From Acidobacteriota bacterium (lineage in GTDB: Bacteria > Acidobacteriota > Polarisedimenticolia > JACPZX01), in contig JACPZX010000114.1 of the NCBI GenBank assembly GCA_016195325.1, forward strand, positions 1-64,000: a stretch of DNA of 64,000 nucleotides, given 5' to 3'. This document shows, piece after piece, positions 43,648-53,624 of the stretch (position 1 is the stretch's first letter; each line of letters begins with the position of its first letter). The notes under the pieces were generated by a model. It was not told the DNA's origin. It did not search any database and was given only the letters and a program-made list of their open reading frames with translations. Position numbers and translations under genes: made by a program.

Positions 43648-45033
43648 ATGAGGGCGGACAAGCGAGATCAGAGAAGCGCCGTCCTTCTGGACTCGCTCCG
43701 CAAGCTCCTGCGTCGCGGGGCGACGACGCACCTCCTCAATCTTCTCCAGAGGATCCATCCGGGCGACGTCCCGCCGATCTTCAACGTCCTGACCGACGCG
43801 GAGCAGCATGAAGTCCTGAAGTTGCTGCTCGAGAAAGACATCCCTCGCGCCGCGGACGTCGCCACCGCGCTGCACCCCACCGCCGCCGCGCAGCTCCTCG
43901 CGCGCTTCGAGGTCGCGGACATCTCCCGGCTCCTCCAGCTCTGCTCGTCCGACGACGCAGCCGAGATCGTGGCGACGATGCCCGAGGATCTCCGCGAAAA
44001 CGTCCTGTCGCAGATGCGCCAGGAGGAGGGGGAGGACGTCCAGGATCTCCTCTCGTACCCGGAGGAGACCGCCGGCCGCATCATGAGCCCGAATTACTTC
44101 GCGCTTCCCGAGGAGACCTCCGCCGCGGACGCGGTGAAGGCGCTCCGAGGGAAGAGCGACGTGGAGATGGTCTTCTACCTCTACGTCACCGACGAGCGAA
44201 ACCATCTTCTCGGCGTCGTCTCCATGCGGCAGCTCATCCTGGCCGAGCCCGGCACCCCCATCAAGAGCATCATGATGGCCAACATCGTCTCGGTGAAGAC
44301 CGACACCGACCAGGAGGAGGTGGCGAAGCTCGTCTCCAAGTACGATTTCCTGGCCGTGCCCGTTGTCGACGATCAAAACAAGCTGATGGGGATCATCACC
44401 GTCGACGACGTCATCGACGTCATCCGGGAGGAGGCGACGGAGGACTTCTACAAGCTCGCCGGGACGTCCGACCAGGAGCGCCTCCAGAGATCCACCCTGA
44501 TCGCGGCGAAGCACCGCCTGCCCTGGCTGACCGTGTCGCTCATCGAGGGGGTTCTCGCGGTGAGCATCTTCGCGTCGTTCACGGACTCCATCCAGCCCGT
44601 CTTCTTCCTCGTGGGTTTCCTTCCGATGCTCGTCGGCATGGGGGGGAACATCGGCACGCAGAGCGCGACGATCGTCGTGCGCGGCCTCGCCACGGGACGG
44701 TTCGCCCTGAAGGAAATCGGCGCGGTCCTGCTCCGGGAGGTCCGGATCGCCGGCATCCTCGGGGCCGGATACGGCGTGGTCCTCTCGGTGGCCTCCTACT
44801 TCTTCCTGGGAGACATCCCGTTCCGTGCCGCGCCCGTGATCGGCGCGAGCATCTTTCTCATCATGATCCTCGCCGCCGCTGTGGGGTCGTTCCTGCCGAT
44901 GGTGTGCGCGAGAATCTCGGTGGATCCGACGATCGCGACGGGACCGTTCCTGACCAGCCTGATGGACATACTCGGCATGGTGGTCTACTTCGAGATGGTG
45001 AAGCACTTCCTCCCCGCGGCCGCCGGGGGCTGA
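43648..45033 (+). CDS. mgtE: Magnesium transporter MgtE
   Basis: A 461-residue channel: N domain of helical repeats (about 15-130), two CBS domains (about 140-255), connecting helix, five membrane helices (about 285-455). Pore motif GGNIGTQSAT and VDPTIATGPFLTS (selectivity Asp) are present. It separates era from recO, which adjoin each other in many bacteria. ATG 43648 has a weak ribosome site (GGAG 12 bases upstream). Confidence 0.95.
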   Translation: MRADKRDQRSAVLLDSLRKLLRRGATTHLLNLLQRIHPGDVPPIFNVLTDAEQHEVLKLLLEKDIPRAADVATALHPTAAAQLLARFEVADISRLLQLCSSDDAAEIVATMPEDLRENVLSQMRQEEGEDVQDLLSYPEETAGRIMSPNYFALPEETSAADAVKALRGKSDVEMVFYLYVTDERNHLLGVVSMRQLILAEPGTPIKSIMMANIVSVKTDTDQEEVAKLVSKYDFLAVPVVDDQNKLMGIITVDDVIDVIREEATEDFYKLAGTSDQERLQRSTLIAAKHRLPWLTVSLIEGVLAVSIFASFTDSIQPVFFLVGFLPMLVGMGGNIGTQSATIVVRGLATGRFALKEIGAVLLREVRIAGILGAGYGVVLSVASYFFLGDIPFRAAPVIGASIFLIMILAAAVGSFLPMVCARISVDPTIATGPFLTSLMDILGMVVYFEMVKHFLPAAAGG

Positions 45034-45045
45034 GCCGGACCGGCC

Positions 45046-45813
45046 GTGCCCCCGCGCACCGCGGAAGCCTTCGTGCTCGACGCCGTACCGTGGCGTGAGC
45101 GCGACAAGCTCGTCACGCTTTTTACCGAAAGCGACGGAAAGATCCGGGGACTCGCGCATGGCGCCGCCCGGAGCGTCAAGCGGTTCGGGGGCAGGCTCGA
45201 AAGGCTCAACAGGGTGCGAGTCGGGTATTTCGAGAAGGAGGGGCAGGAGATCGTCCGGCTCGACGACGTCGAGCTGATCGAGGCGGCCTTTGCGCTCCAG
45301 AAGGAGATCGTCGTGGCGGCGTCCCTGGCGTATGTCAGCGAGATCGCGGGCGAATTCGTGAGAGAGAAGGAGCCCGATCGGCGGTACTATCGGCTCATCG
45401 GAGCGACGCTCGACGCCTTTCGCGGCGGGGCGACGGCGGCGGTGGTCCTGCGCTATTTCGAGTACTGGACGGCCCGGCTTCACGGCATCTTCCCCGATCT
45501 CGACGCGTGCGATCGATGCGGCGCCGATCTGTCGGGGCAGGGAGCGAGGGTCTCCGTCACCGAAGGGGCGGCCATGTGCCCCGGCTGCGCCAGGGGCGCG
45601 CCGGAGCGCACCCTGCCGCTTTCCGTCGCCGCGCTCTCCGTCGCCGCGGCGTTCCGGCGCGCGAAGCCGGCGGCGCTCCCGGACGCCGTCTTCCCCCGGC
45701 GCGCCCTGGACGAGATCGCGGCGGCGACGAACTCCGCGCTCGTCTCATTCGTGGGCCACCCGTTCCGCTCGAGCGCTTTCCTCGATCAGGTCCTCATGGA
45801 GCGCACGCGATGA
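45046..45813 (+). CDS. recO: DNA repair protein RecO
   Basis: A 255-residue recombination mediator. OB fold at 1-80 ([36 protein letters not shown]-like), helical domain, and a zinc finger with CDRCGAD and MCPGC. Length normal. GTG 45046; stop overlaps the glyQ ATG. Confidence 0.92.
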   Translation: MPPRTAEAFVLDAVPWRERDKLVTLFTESDGKIRGLAHGAARSVKRFGGRLERLNRVRVGYFEKEGQEIVRLDDVELIEAAFALQKEIVVAASLAYVSEIAGEFVREKEPDRRYYRLIGATLDAFRGGATAAVVLRYFEYWTARLHGIFPDLDACDRCGADLSGQGARVSVTEGAAMCPGCARGAPERTLPLSVAALSVAAAFRRAKPAALPDAVFPRRALDEIAAATNSALVSFVGHPFRSSAFLDQVLMERTR

Positions 45814-46712
45814 ACCTCCAGGATCTCATCCTGGCCCTGACGCGCTACTGGTCTCAGCAGGGGTGCCTCATCACGCAGCCTTCGGACTTCGAAGTCGGCG
45901 CGGGGACGATGAGCCCCGACACTTTCTTCCGCGTTCTCGGCCCCGAGCCCTGGAAGGTGGCCTACGTGCAGCCGTCGCGGCGCCCGGCGGACGGACGGTA
46001 CGGGGAGAACCCCTTCCGGCTCCTCAAGTATTACCAGTTCCAGGTCATCCTCAAACCGAACCCCGACGATGTGCAGGAGATTTACCTCGAGTCGCTTCGG
46101 GCCTTCGGCATCGATCCGTCGGCGCACGACATCCGGTTCGAGGAGGACAACTGGGAGTCGCCCACCCTGGGTGCGGGCGGAGTCGGGTGGCAGGTTCTCT
46201 GTGACGGGATGGAGATCACGCAGTTCACGTACTTCCAGCAGTCGGGGGGGATCGAGCTCCACACGACGTCCGCGGAGATCACGTACGGCATCGAGAGAAT
46301 CTGCATGTTCCTGAACAACATCGACAACATCTTCGATCTTCCCTGGGCCTCGGGCGCGCCGGGCGCCCCCCCGATCCGCTACGGCGAGGTCCGGAAGATC
46401 GAGGAGTACCAGCTGAGCAAGCAGTGCTTCGAGCTGGCCGACGTCGACATGCACCGTAGGATTTTCGACATGCACGAGCGCGAGTCGAAGCGGCTCCTCG
46501 CCGAGGGGCTCTACTTTCCAGGGTACGAGGCCTGCCTCAAGTGCTCCCACGTCTTCAACGTGCTCGACGCGAGGCGAGCGATTGGCGTGGCCGAGCGGGC
46601 GGCGTACATCGGACGAGTCCGGACCCTCGCGTGCGAGGCCGCGAAGCTGTACCTCGACGATCGCCGCCGCCTCCTGTTCCCGCTCGGCGGCGAGGAGGCG
46701 GCCGGTGCCTGA
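45810..46712 (+). CDS. glyQ: Glycine--tRNA ligase alpha subunit
   Basis: A 300-residue catalytic subunit of the alpha2beta2 synthetase. [60 protein letters not shown] and FTYFQQSGG are all family signatures. ATG 45810 in recO overlap. Confidence 0.97.
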   Translation: MNLQDLILALTRYWSQQGCLITQPSDFEVGAGTMSPDTFFRVLGPEPWKVAYVQPSRRPADGRYGENPFRLLKYYQFQVILKPNPDDVQEIYLESLRAFGIDPSAHDIRFEEDNWESPTLGAGGVGWQVLCDGMEITQFTYFQQSGGIELHTTSAEITYGIERICMFLNNIDNIFDLPWASGAPGAPPIRYGEVRKIEEYQLSKQCFELADVDMHRRIFDMHERESKRLLAEGLYFPGYEACLKCSHVFNVLDARRAIGVAERAAYIGRVRTLACEAAKLYLDDRRRLLFPLGGEEAAGA

Positions 46713-48849
46713 CGGGCGGACATTCCTGCTCGAAGTAGGCTGCGAGGAGATTCCCGCGCCGATGATCCCGAAGGCCCTCGACGATCTCGCCGCGGCCGTC
46801 CGCGGGGCGCTCGGCCCCCTCGCGCCGGGCGCGACGGCGTCGAACGAGCTCGGCGGTCCGAGGCGCCTCGTGACCCTGATCCGCGGAGTCGCCGAGCGCG
46901 AGCCGGATCGCCAGGAGACCATCACCGGCCCGCCGAAGAGCGCCGCGTTCGACGCCCGGGGGGAGCCCACGCGCGCAGCCCTCGGGTTCGCCAAGGGACA
47001 GGGAGTGGCGGTCGCCGATCTCCTCACGGTCGCGACTCCGAAAGGAGAGGTGCTCGCCGCGCGCAAGGCGATCGTCGGCCGGACCGCGGACGAGATCCTC
47101 GCGGGGGCGCTTCCCTCGATCCTCGGCGCGATGCGGTTCGGCAAGATGATGAGATGGGGAGATCGCGGCCATTTCTTCGTGCGCCCCGTCCAGTGGATCC
47201 TCGCCCTTCTCGACGGCGCCATCATCCCGTTCGAGTTCATGGGGGTCCGGAGCGGCCGCGCGACTCGCGGTCACCGCTTCCTCGGGGCGGGGCCCCACGA
47301 GGTTGCGAGCGCGGTTGAGTACGAGAACGTACTTCGGGAGAAGGGGCAGGTGGTCGTCTCGATCTCGGAGAGACGGCGGATCCTGCTCGATCTCGCCGCG
47401 CGCGAGGCGAAGGCCGCGGGAGGGACGGTGCGCCCCGACCCCGATCTGGTGGAGGAGCTGATCTTCCTCACCGAGCACCCGGCGCTCGTTCGGGGGTCCT
47501 TCGACCCCGAGTACCTCGCGCTTCCGGACGCGGTTCTCCTCACGACGATGCGGCACCACCAGAAATACCTGACGGTGGACGGACACGGAGGGCGAGTCAC
47601 CAACGCGTTCCTCGCGGTCCTCACCACCGACAACGACGCGCAGGGGCTCATCCGCCGCGGGAACGAGTGGGTTCTCAGGGCCCGCCTGGCGGACGCGAAG
47701 TTCTTCTTCGAGGAAGATCGGAAGAGGTCTCTCGAGGCGCGCGTCGGCGATCTCGAGCGCGTGAGCTTTCACGCCAGGCTCGGCACCTACGCGACCAAGG
47801 TCGAGCGCATGGGGCGCATGGCGGGCGAGATCGCCGCGACGGCGCCGGACGGATCTCACGAGGGAGATCTCGATCTCGCCCTCCGTCTCTGCAAGGTCGA
47901 TCTCACGACGCACATGGTGGGGGAGTTTCCGGAGCTCCAGGGAGTGATGGGCGGGATCTACGCGCGGCTCGAGGGGCTTCCCGAGGGGACGGCCCGGGCG
48001 ATGGAAGAGCACTACCTCCCGGCGTCCGCGACGGGCCCCCTCCCGTCCCGCGGCCCGGCATCCATCCTCGCGCTGGCCGACAAGATCGACACTCTCGTGC
48101 AGTGCTTCGGCGCAGGGCTTGTCCCGAAGGGTTCCTCCGATCCGTACGGGCTGCGACGCGCGGCGCTCGGGGTGCTGAGAATCCTCGTCGAGAACGGGAT
48201 GCCGCTCGACCTCGAGCCTGTGCTCCGGAGCGCCTTCTCCGCGCGCGGGGCGGGGGTTCTCCCGTCCGGCCCGGATGCCGCGGCGGCCCTCTCCGGGTTC
48301 TTCAGGCAACGCCTCCAGTTCCTGATGGAGGAGTCGGGCATCCGCTTCGACGCCGCGCGGGCGGCTCTCGCGGCGGGATCGTCGGTTCCCGTCGTGGCGT
48401 GGCGGCGCGCCGGGGCGCTCAACGGCCTGCGAGGCGAAGACGATTTCCTCGCGCTGGCGGCCGCGGCGAAGCGCGTCCGCAACATCCTCGCGCAGGCGAA
48501 GGAGAAGAATCTCTTCGACGCTGACGCCGCGCTCGACGCCGCGCGCCTCCAGCCGGGGGCCGAGACGGAACTCCATGGTGCGTTGGTGCGGGCCCGGGGG
48601 AGGGCCTCGGAGCTCGCCGGGACCGGCGACCACGCCGCCGCCCTCAAGGCGATCGCGTCGCTGCGCCCCCAGGTGGACCTCTTCTTCGACAGAGTTCTCG
48701 TGATGGATCCGGACGAAAAAACACGCGCGAACCGTCTCGCGCTCCTCGCCGATCTCCAGCGCCTTCTCTCCAGCGAGGCGGACTTCGCGGAGATCGTCGT
48801 CGAGGGTGAAGCGGAGGAGACGGCCGCCTCGACTCGGAGTGGACGATGA
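46705..48849 (+). CDS. glyS: Glycine--tRNA ligase beta subunit
   Basis: A 714-residue tRNA-binding subunit. [15 protein letters not shown] at the N-terminus, [21 protein letters not shown]-like central domain and the C-terminal DALR-type anticodon domain ([13 protein letters not shown]..., [11 protein letters not shown]). GTG 46705 with GAGGAGG six bases upstream; overlaps glyQ by 8 bases. Confidence 0.97.
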   Translation: MPDGRTFLLEVGCEEIPAPMIPKALDDLAAAVRGALGPLAPGATASNELGGPRRLVTLIRGVAEREPDRQETITGPPKSAAFDARGEPTRAALGFAKGQGVAVADLLTVATPKGEVLAARKAIVGRTADEILAGALPSILGAMRFGKMMRWGDRGHFFVRPVQWILALLDGAIIPFEFMGVRSGRATRGHRFLGAGPHEVASAVEYENVLREKGQVVVSISERRRILLDLAAREAKAAGGTVRPDPDLVEELIFLTEHPALVRGSFDPEYLALPDAVLLTTMRHHQKYLTVDGHGGRVTNAFLAVLTTDNDAQGLIRRGNEWVLRARLADAKFFFEEDRKRSLEARVGDLERVSFHARLGTYATKVERMGRMAGEIAATAPDGSHEGDLDLALRLCKVDLTTHMVGEFPELQGVMGGIYARLEGLPEGTARAMEEHYLPASATGPLPSRGPASILALADKIDTLVQCFGAGLVPKGSSDPYGLRRAALGVLRILVENGMPLDLEPVLRSAFSARGAGVLPSGPDAAAALSGFFRQRLQFLMEESGIRFDAARAALAAGSSVPVVAWRRAGALNGLRGEDDFLALAAAAKRVRNILAQAKEKNLFDADAALDAARLQPGAETELHGALVRARGRASELAGTGDHAAALKAIASLRPQVDLFFDRVLVMDPDEKTRANRLALLADLQRLLSSEADFAEIVVEGEAEETAASTRSGR

Positions 48850-51575
48850 CGAACGCGACGCGGCGGGTGTACCAGTTCGGCGGCGGGTCCGCCGACGGCG
48901 ACGGCGGCATGAAAGAGCTTCTCGGCGGCAAGGGGGCGAACCTCGCGGAGATGAGCCGGCTCGGGCTCCCCGTGCCCCCCGGGTTCACCATCACGACGGA
49001 GGTGTGCATCGCCTACCTCGAGCACAAGGCCTTTCCCCCGGCTCTGAGCGACGACGTCGCCGCGGCCCTTCGAAAGGTGGAGGAGCGGATGCAGAGGAGG
49101 TTCGGCGATCCGAAGGCGCCCCTCCTCGTCTCGGTGCGCTCGGGGGCCCGCGCCTCGATGCCCGGCATGATGGACACCGTGCTGAACATCGGGCTCAACG
49201 ACAGGACCATCGAAGGTCTCATCGCCGACTCCGGAGATCCCCGGTTCGCGTACGATTGCTATCGCCGTCTCGTGGAGATGTACGGCGACGTCGTCATGGG
49301 GGTGAGCCGCGAGGAGATCTACCACCCCCTGCTCGAGGCCGCGAAGAAGAGGCGCGGGGTCCAGGAGGATCGCCATCTGCCGGCCGACGACCTCAAGGCG
49401 CTGGTCGAGGAGTTCAAGCAGGCCACGCGACGCCATGCGGGGGTCCCGTTCCCGGAGGAGCCCGGGGATCAGATGTGGGGGGCGATCCAGGCGGTCTTTC
49501 GCTCGTGGATGAACGATCGCGCGATCGCGTACCGGAGAATCAACAGGATCCCGCAGGAATGGGGGACGGCCGTCAACGTCCAGGCGATGGTCTTCGGCAA
49601 CCTCGGGGACGACTGCGGCACCGGAGTCGCCTTCACGCGGTCTCCGGCGACGGGCGAGACGGGAATCTACGGCGAGTTCCTTCCGAACGCCCAGGGTGAG
49701 GACGTCGTCGCCGGCATTCGCACGCCGCAGCCGATCTCCGGGGCCAATCCTGCGTCGAAGTCTCTCGAGACGACGATGCCGGCGATCTACCGGGAGCTGA
49801 CCGGCATCGCCCAGCGCCTCGAGAAGCACTTCCGCGAGATGCAGGACATCGAGTTCACCATCATGAAGCGAAGGCTCTTCGCGCTCCAGACGCGTCGCGG
49901 GGAAAGGACCGGGCTGGCGGCGGTCCGGATCTCGGTCGAGATGGCCGCCGAGGGGATGATCACGAAGGAGGAGGCGTTCTCGCGCGTCAAGGCCGAGAGG
50001 CTCAACGACATTCTCGCGCCGACGTTCGATCCTTCCGAGAAAGCCGCCGCGCTCCGCGCGGGGCGCCTCCTCGCGAAGGGACTCAACGCGGGCCCGGGCG
50101 CCGCGTCCGGAGCCCTCGCGCTGAGCGCGGAGGCCGCGGCGCGCATGCACGCGGCGGCGGGCGGGGGCCGCCGCGTCATCCTCGCGCGCGCCGAGACATC
50201 CCCCGAGGACATCACCGGGATGGAGGTGTCCGCCGGGATCCTCACCGCGCGGGGAGGGATGACCTCCCACGCCGCGGTCGTCGCCCGCGGCATGGGCAAG
50301 CCCTGCGTGGTCGGCTGCGGAGCCCTCCAGTTCGCCGCGGATGGCGCGTCGATCGTCGTGGGGACGAGGACGCTTCGGGAAGGGGATCCGATCTCGATCG
50401 ACGGCACTTCGGGAGAGGTGATCGCCGGGGAGATCCGCACGTCGCCCCCCGAAGTCCTGCGGGTTCTGGTCGAGAAGACGCTCAAGCCCGAGGAGTCGAA
50501 GAGCTTCCGCGATTTCGACGCGCTCCTGTCCTGGGCCGACGGCGCCCGCCGGATGTCGGTCCGGGCGAACGCCGACACCCCGCACGATGCCGCGGTGGCC
50601 CGCGCGCTCGGCGCCCAGGGAATCGGACTCTGCCGGACGGAGCACATGTTCTTCGCGGAGGAGAGAATCCTCGCCGTCCGCGAGATGATCCTCGCCGACA
50701 ACGTCGACGGCCGGCGCCGCGCGCTCGAGAAGATCGTTCCAATGCAGCGCTCCGATTTCGCCGGGATCTTCCGCGCGATGGACGGGCTTCCGGTCACGAT
50801 CCGCCTGCTCGACCCGCCTCTCCACGAGTTCCTCCCTCACGAAGCGGACCAGATCCGGGAACTCTCCGGCGTGATGGGCGTCCCGTTCGAGAGACTCCGG
50901 GCGCGCGTCGAGATGCTGAAGGAGGCCAACCCGATGCTGGGCCATCGCGGCTGCCGCCTCGGCATCACATATCCCGAGATCTACGAGGCGCAGGCCCGGG
51001 CGATCTTCGAGGCGGCCTGCGAGATCGCCGCCGAGGGCGGGGCGCCCCATCCCGAGGTGATGATCCCCCTCGTCGGGACCGCGGAGGAGCTTCGCCGGCT
51101 GGACAGGACGGTGAGCCAGGTCGCTTCGGAGGTCTTCGCCAGGACGGGGAGAAATGTGCCCTTCCTCGTCGGGACGATGATCGAGGTCCCGCGCGCGGCC
51201 CTCATCGCCGGAGAAATCGCGAAGACCGCCGAGTTCTTCTCCTTCGGCACGAACGACCTGACGCAGATGACCTGGGGCCTGAGCCGCGACGACACGAAGA
51301 ACTTCCTTCCGTTCTACGTCGAGAGCCGGGTGATCCAGGGAGATCCCTTCGAGAGCCTCGACACGGCGGGCGTGGGCCGTCTCGTGGAGCTCGCGGTCTC
51401 CGAGGGGCGAAAATCCCGGGCGGGTCTGAAGATCGGTATCTGCGGAGAGCACGGAGGGGATCCGGCGTCGGTGGCGTTCTTCCATCGCGCCGGGCTGGAC
51501 TATGTCTCGTGCTCGCCGTACCGGGTCCCGATCGCCCGCCTCGCGGCCGCTCAGGAGTCTGTCCGAAAGGCCTGA
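48846..51575 (+). CDS. ppdK: Pyruvate, phosphate dikinase
   Basis: A 909-residue enzyme interconverting pyruvate/ATP/Pi and PEP/AMP/PPi. N-terminal ATP-grasp (LLGGKGANLAEMSRLGLPVPPGFTI, VSVRSGARASMPGMMDTVLN), central phosphohistidine domain GGMTSHAAVVARGMGKPCVVG (H of TSHA), C-terminal PEP/pyruvate barrel with GLCRTEHMFF, GTNDLTQMTWGLSRDD and catalytic C in ICGEHGGDP. Full length. ATG overlaps glyS stop. Points to pyrophosphate-linked glycolysis or gluconeogenesis. Confidence 0.97.
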   Translation: MTNATRRVYQFGGGSADGDGGMKELLGGKGANLAEMSRLGLPVPPGFTITTEVCIAYLEHKAFPPALSDDVAAALRKVEERMQRRFGDPKAPLLVSVRSGARASMPGMMDTVLNIGLNDRTIEGLIADSGDPRFAYDCYRRLVEMYGDVVMGVSREEIYHPLLEAAKKRRGVQEDRHLPADDLKALVEEFKQATRRHAGVPFPEEPGDQMWGAIQAVFRSWMNDRAIAYRRINRIPQEWGTAVNVQAMVFGNLGDDCGTGVAFTRSPATGETGIYGEFLPNAQGEDVVAGIRTPQPISGANPASKSLETTMPAIYRELTGIAQRLEKHFREMQDIEFTIMKRRLFALQTRRGERTGLAAVRISVEMAAEGMITKEEAFSRVKAERLNDILAPTFDPSEKAAALRAGRLLAKGLNAGPGAASGALALSAEAAARMHAAAGGGRRVILARAETSPEDITGMEVSAGILTARGGMTSHAAVVARGMGKPCVVGCGALQFAADGASIVVGTRTLREGDPISIDGTSGEVIAGEIRTSPPEVLRVLVEKTLKPEESKSFRDFDALLSWADGARRMSVRANADTPHDAAVARALGAQGIGLCRTEHMFFAEERILAVREMILADNVDGRRRALEKIVPMQRSDFAGIFRAMDGLPVTIRLLDPPLHEFLPHEADQIRELSGVMGVPFERLRARVEMLKEANPMLGHRGCRLGITYPEIYEAQARAIFEAACEIAAEGGAPHPEVMIPLVGTAEELRRLDRTVSQVASEVFARTGRNVPFLVGTMIEVPRAALIAGEIAKTAEFFSFGTNDLTQMTWGLSRDDTKNFLPFYVESRVIQGDPFESLDTAGVGRLVELAVSEGRKSRAGLKIGICGEHGGDPASVAFFHRAGLDYVSCSPYRVPIARLAAAQESVRKA

Positions 51576-51601
51576 GGCCTTTCAGGCGCGCGGGCTGAGA
51601 C

Positions 51602-52501
51602 ATGCGCATCCTCATCCTTTCGCGACGGCGCAGCCTGTACTCCACGCGGCGGCTGGTGGAGACCGCCCGCGAGATGGGGCACGAGGCCCGGGTCGTGGAC
51701 CCTCTCGACTGCTACCTCCATCTGGGCCGGCGAACCCCGTCGGTCTACTATCGCGACGGGAAGCATCCGCTCCGCAGCTTCGACGTCGTCATCCCCCGCA
51801 TCGGGGCCTCGATCACGGAGTACGGCCTCGCCGTCGTGAACCAGTTCGACATGATGGGCGTGCCGCTGATCAACAATTCGCAGCCGATCGCCCGGGCGCG
51901 GGACAAGCTCCGGAGCCTCCAGCTCCTTACCAGACACGACGTGGACATCCCCCGGACCGTCGTCGCGCGCAATCCCGATCAGATCCGGAGCGCGATACGC
52001 AAGGTGGGAGGCGTCCCCGTGATCCTCAAGCTCATCCGCGGGACGCAGGGTATCGGCGTGATGCTCGCTGAGAAGGTCGAGCAGGTGGAGTCGATCATCG
52101 AGACGGTCTGGAACCTCGGCCAGGACATCCTCATCCAGGAGTTCGTCGAGGAGTCGGAGGGGAAGGACATCCGGGCGCTCGTCGTCGGCGATCGGGTGGT
52201 GGCGGCGATGCGGCGCGAGGCCCGCATCGGAGAGTTCCGGGCGAACATCCACCGAGGAGGCGGGGCGACGCCGTTGAAGCTTCCCCCATCCCACGAGCGG
52301 GCCGCGCTCATGGCAACGCGCGTCATGGGTCTGCAGCTCGCTGGAGTCGATCTGCTCGATTCGAAGCAGGGGCCGAAGGTGATGGAGATCAACGCCTCCC
52401 CCGGCCTCGAAGGGCTCGAGGCGGCCACCGGGCTGGACGTCGCGCGGTCGGTGATCGAGTACGCGATCAGTTTCGCCGAGGCGCACCCGAGAAACGCGTG
52501 A
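51602..52501 (+). CDS. rimK: RimK-family ATP-grasp ligase
   Basis: A 299-residue ligase of the S6 glutamate-ligase family. N-terminal preATP domain (IRILSRRRSLYSTRRL-like start), ATP-grasp with VILKLIRGTQGIGV, FVEESEGKDIRALVVG, GEFRANIHRGGGA and NASPGLEGLE metal site. Classical RimK adds glutamates to the C-terminus of S6; the S6 here ends in an Asp-Arg tail, so target or site may differ. ATG 51602. Confidence 0.92.
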   Translation: MRILILSRRRSLYSTRRLVETAREMGHEARVVDPLDCYLHLGRRTPSVYYRDGKHPLRSFDVVIPRIGASITEYGLAVVNQFDMMGVPLINNSQPIARARDKLRSLQLLTRHDVDIPRTVVARNPDQIRSAIRKVGGVPVILKLIRGTQGIGVMLAEKVEQVESIIETVWNLGQDILIQEFVEESEGKDIRALVVGDRVVAAMRREARIGEFRANIHRGGGATPLKLPPSHERAALMATRVMGLQLAGVDLLDSKQGPKVMEINASPGLEGLEAATGLDVARSVIEYAISFAEAHPRNA

Positions 52502-53337
52502 CGACGGACGAAGGCGGGGTTGCGCCGCACTGGGGCGTGATCCACGCTGAGGGGGTGGGTGACTGGATGAGACGGATCGTCGAGGTCCTGGGAACGGCGT
52601 TCGCGCTGCTGGCGATCGCCGTGACGGCCGTGTTCGCCGTGGAGGCCCGCCCCGTGCGGGGGCCCGCCCCGGACGACGCGACGATCGCGACGGCCGTCCT
52701 CGCGCGCGTGAGCGGGCGCCCCGGGCTCGACGTCTCCGCCGTGACCGCAGAGGTCACGGCCGGCGGGCTCGTGCTGACCGGAACGGTCTCGTCTCTCTTT
52801 GATCGATCCGAGGTGGAGCGCCTCGCGTCGGGCGTCCGCGGTGTCGCCGGCGTGGACAATCAATTGCAGGTGGCCCGGGTCGATCGCGACGATTCGGGGA
52901 TCGAGGTGGACGCCGACCGGGCGCTCGGCGGCCTTCCGCGGCTGCGCGGGTTCCGAATCTCCGTCTCGGTCCAGGGAAGCGTCATTACCCTCGACGGGGA
53001 CGTCCCGGTGGCGCGCGATCGGATGGACGCGGAGGAGAGCGTCTCCCGGGTGCGCGGGGCGACTGCGATCGTGAACCATCTCCGCCTCGTCCCGGTTTCA
53101 GTCTCACCCGACCAGCTCAAGCGTCGCGTCGAGGCGCTGCTCGGGGAGAAGCTCATCTTCGGGGCGGTTGAGAGCCTTGGCGTGAAGGCATCACCGGAGG
53201 GAGAGGTCACACTCGACGGTGCCGTGCCCACGCCTGCGGACCGGCTGCGGGCCGAGCGGCTCGTCTACGGCCTCCGTGGCGTGAGCTCCGTGACGAATCA
53301 CCTCGTCGTCCGAACCGTCAAACCCCAGAGCCCCTGA
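52498..53337 (+). CDS. Membrane-anchored triple BON-domain protein
   Basis: A 279-residue protein with one N-terminal membrane helix or signal (about 27-49) and three BON units (about 60-125, 130-200, 205-275), each ending in a VNHL/DNQL-type strand (GVAGVDNQLQV, GATAIVNHLRL, GVSSVTNHLVV). BON domains bind membranes or polymers and stabilise the envelope. Overlaps rimK by 4 bases with GTG 52498; ATG 52567 would place the helix at the N-terminus and is a credible alternative. Confidence 0.85.
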   Translation: MTTDEGGVAPHWGVIHAEGVGDWMRRIVEVLGTAFALLAIAVTAVFAVEARPVRGPAPDDATIATAVLARVSGRPGLDVSAVTAEVTAGGLVLTGTVSSLFDRSEVERLASGVRGVAGVDNQLQVARVDRDDSGIEVDADRALGGLPRLRGFRISVSVQGSVITLDGDVPVARDRMDAEESVSRVRGATAIVNHLRLVPVSVSPDQLKRRVEALLGEKLIFGAVESLGVKASPEGEVTLDGAVPTPADRLRAERLVYGLRGVSSVTNHLVVRTVKPQSP

Positions 53338-53368
53338 TCCTCCGGAGCGCCTTCCGCCCCCGGAGGAT
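53337..53368 (+). terminator. Hairpin at the end of the BON gene
   Basis: ATCCTCCGG (53337-53345) pairs with CCGGAGGAT (53360-53368) around a 14-base loop, starting in the stop codon. No T-run. Between here and 53625 no gene is supported; the stretch holds a small inverted repeat and a sigma54-like promoter. Confidence 0.45.
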
Positions 53369-53391
53369 GTGACAGGGGTGTACCTTTCTCC

Positions 53392-53406
53392 GGACAGTTT
53401 CTGTCC
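53392..53406. promoter_or_regulatory. Short inverted repeat upstream of the sigma factor
   Basis: GGACAG-TTT-CTGTCC, perfect six-base arms. Centre about 171 bases upstream of the predicted sigma54-type start, so a possible activator site, though it could be an RNA hairpin. Confidence 0.35.
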
Positions 53407-53543
53407 AGGTTCGGGGTTCTTCTCTTCAGAGGTCCGCGGTGTACTCCAGCTCCAGGCCAGCCGATGCACTGGAATCAGCACCTTAAGAAGGGTGGCTCCG
53501 GATCCGAGACGTCGGGCTTCTCCCCGGCAGACTCTCCGGGACG

Positions 53544-53559
53544 TGGCACACACCGTGCT
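53544..53559 (+). promoter_or_regulatory. Sigma54-like promoter of the sigma factor gene
   Basis: TGGCACACACCGTGCT: perfect -24 TGGCAC, correct spacing, -12 reads GTGCT instead of TTGCT. Predicted start about 53570, 55-base leader to ATG 53625. Confidence 0.5.
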
Positions 53560-53624
53560 AGGTGTTCACCGCTGTTTGGCTCTGAACCATCCCAACCGAT
53601 GGTCGGCGATAGGAAGGAAGCTCG

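Noticed and set aside
43555-45483. 642-codon minus frame across mgtE
   Set aside because: Shadow of a gene with clear MgtE domains.
48012-51485. 1157-codon open frame antisense to glyS/ppdK
   Set aside because: Arg/Asp/Gly-rich shadow of a well-conserved gene in high-GC DNA; no motifs.
53369-53624. Insertion-sequence remnant before the sigma factor
   Set aside because: Only a 6-base inverted repeat and a GGTGTAC direct repeat; no transposase similarity recognised and no target duplication seen.
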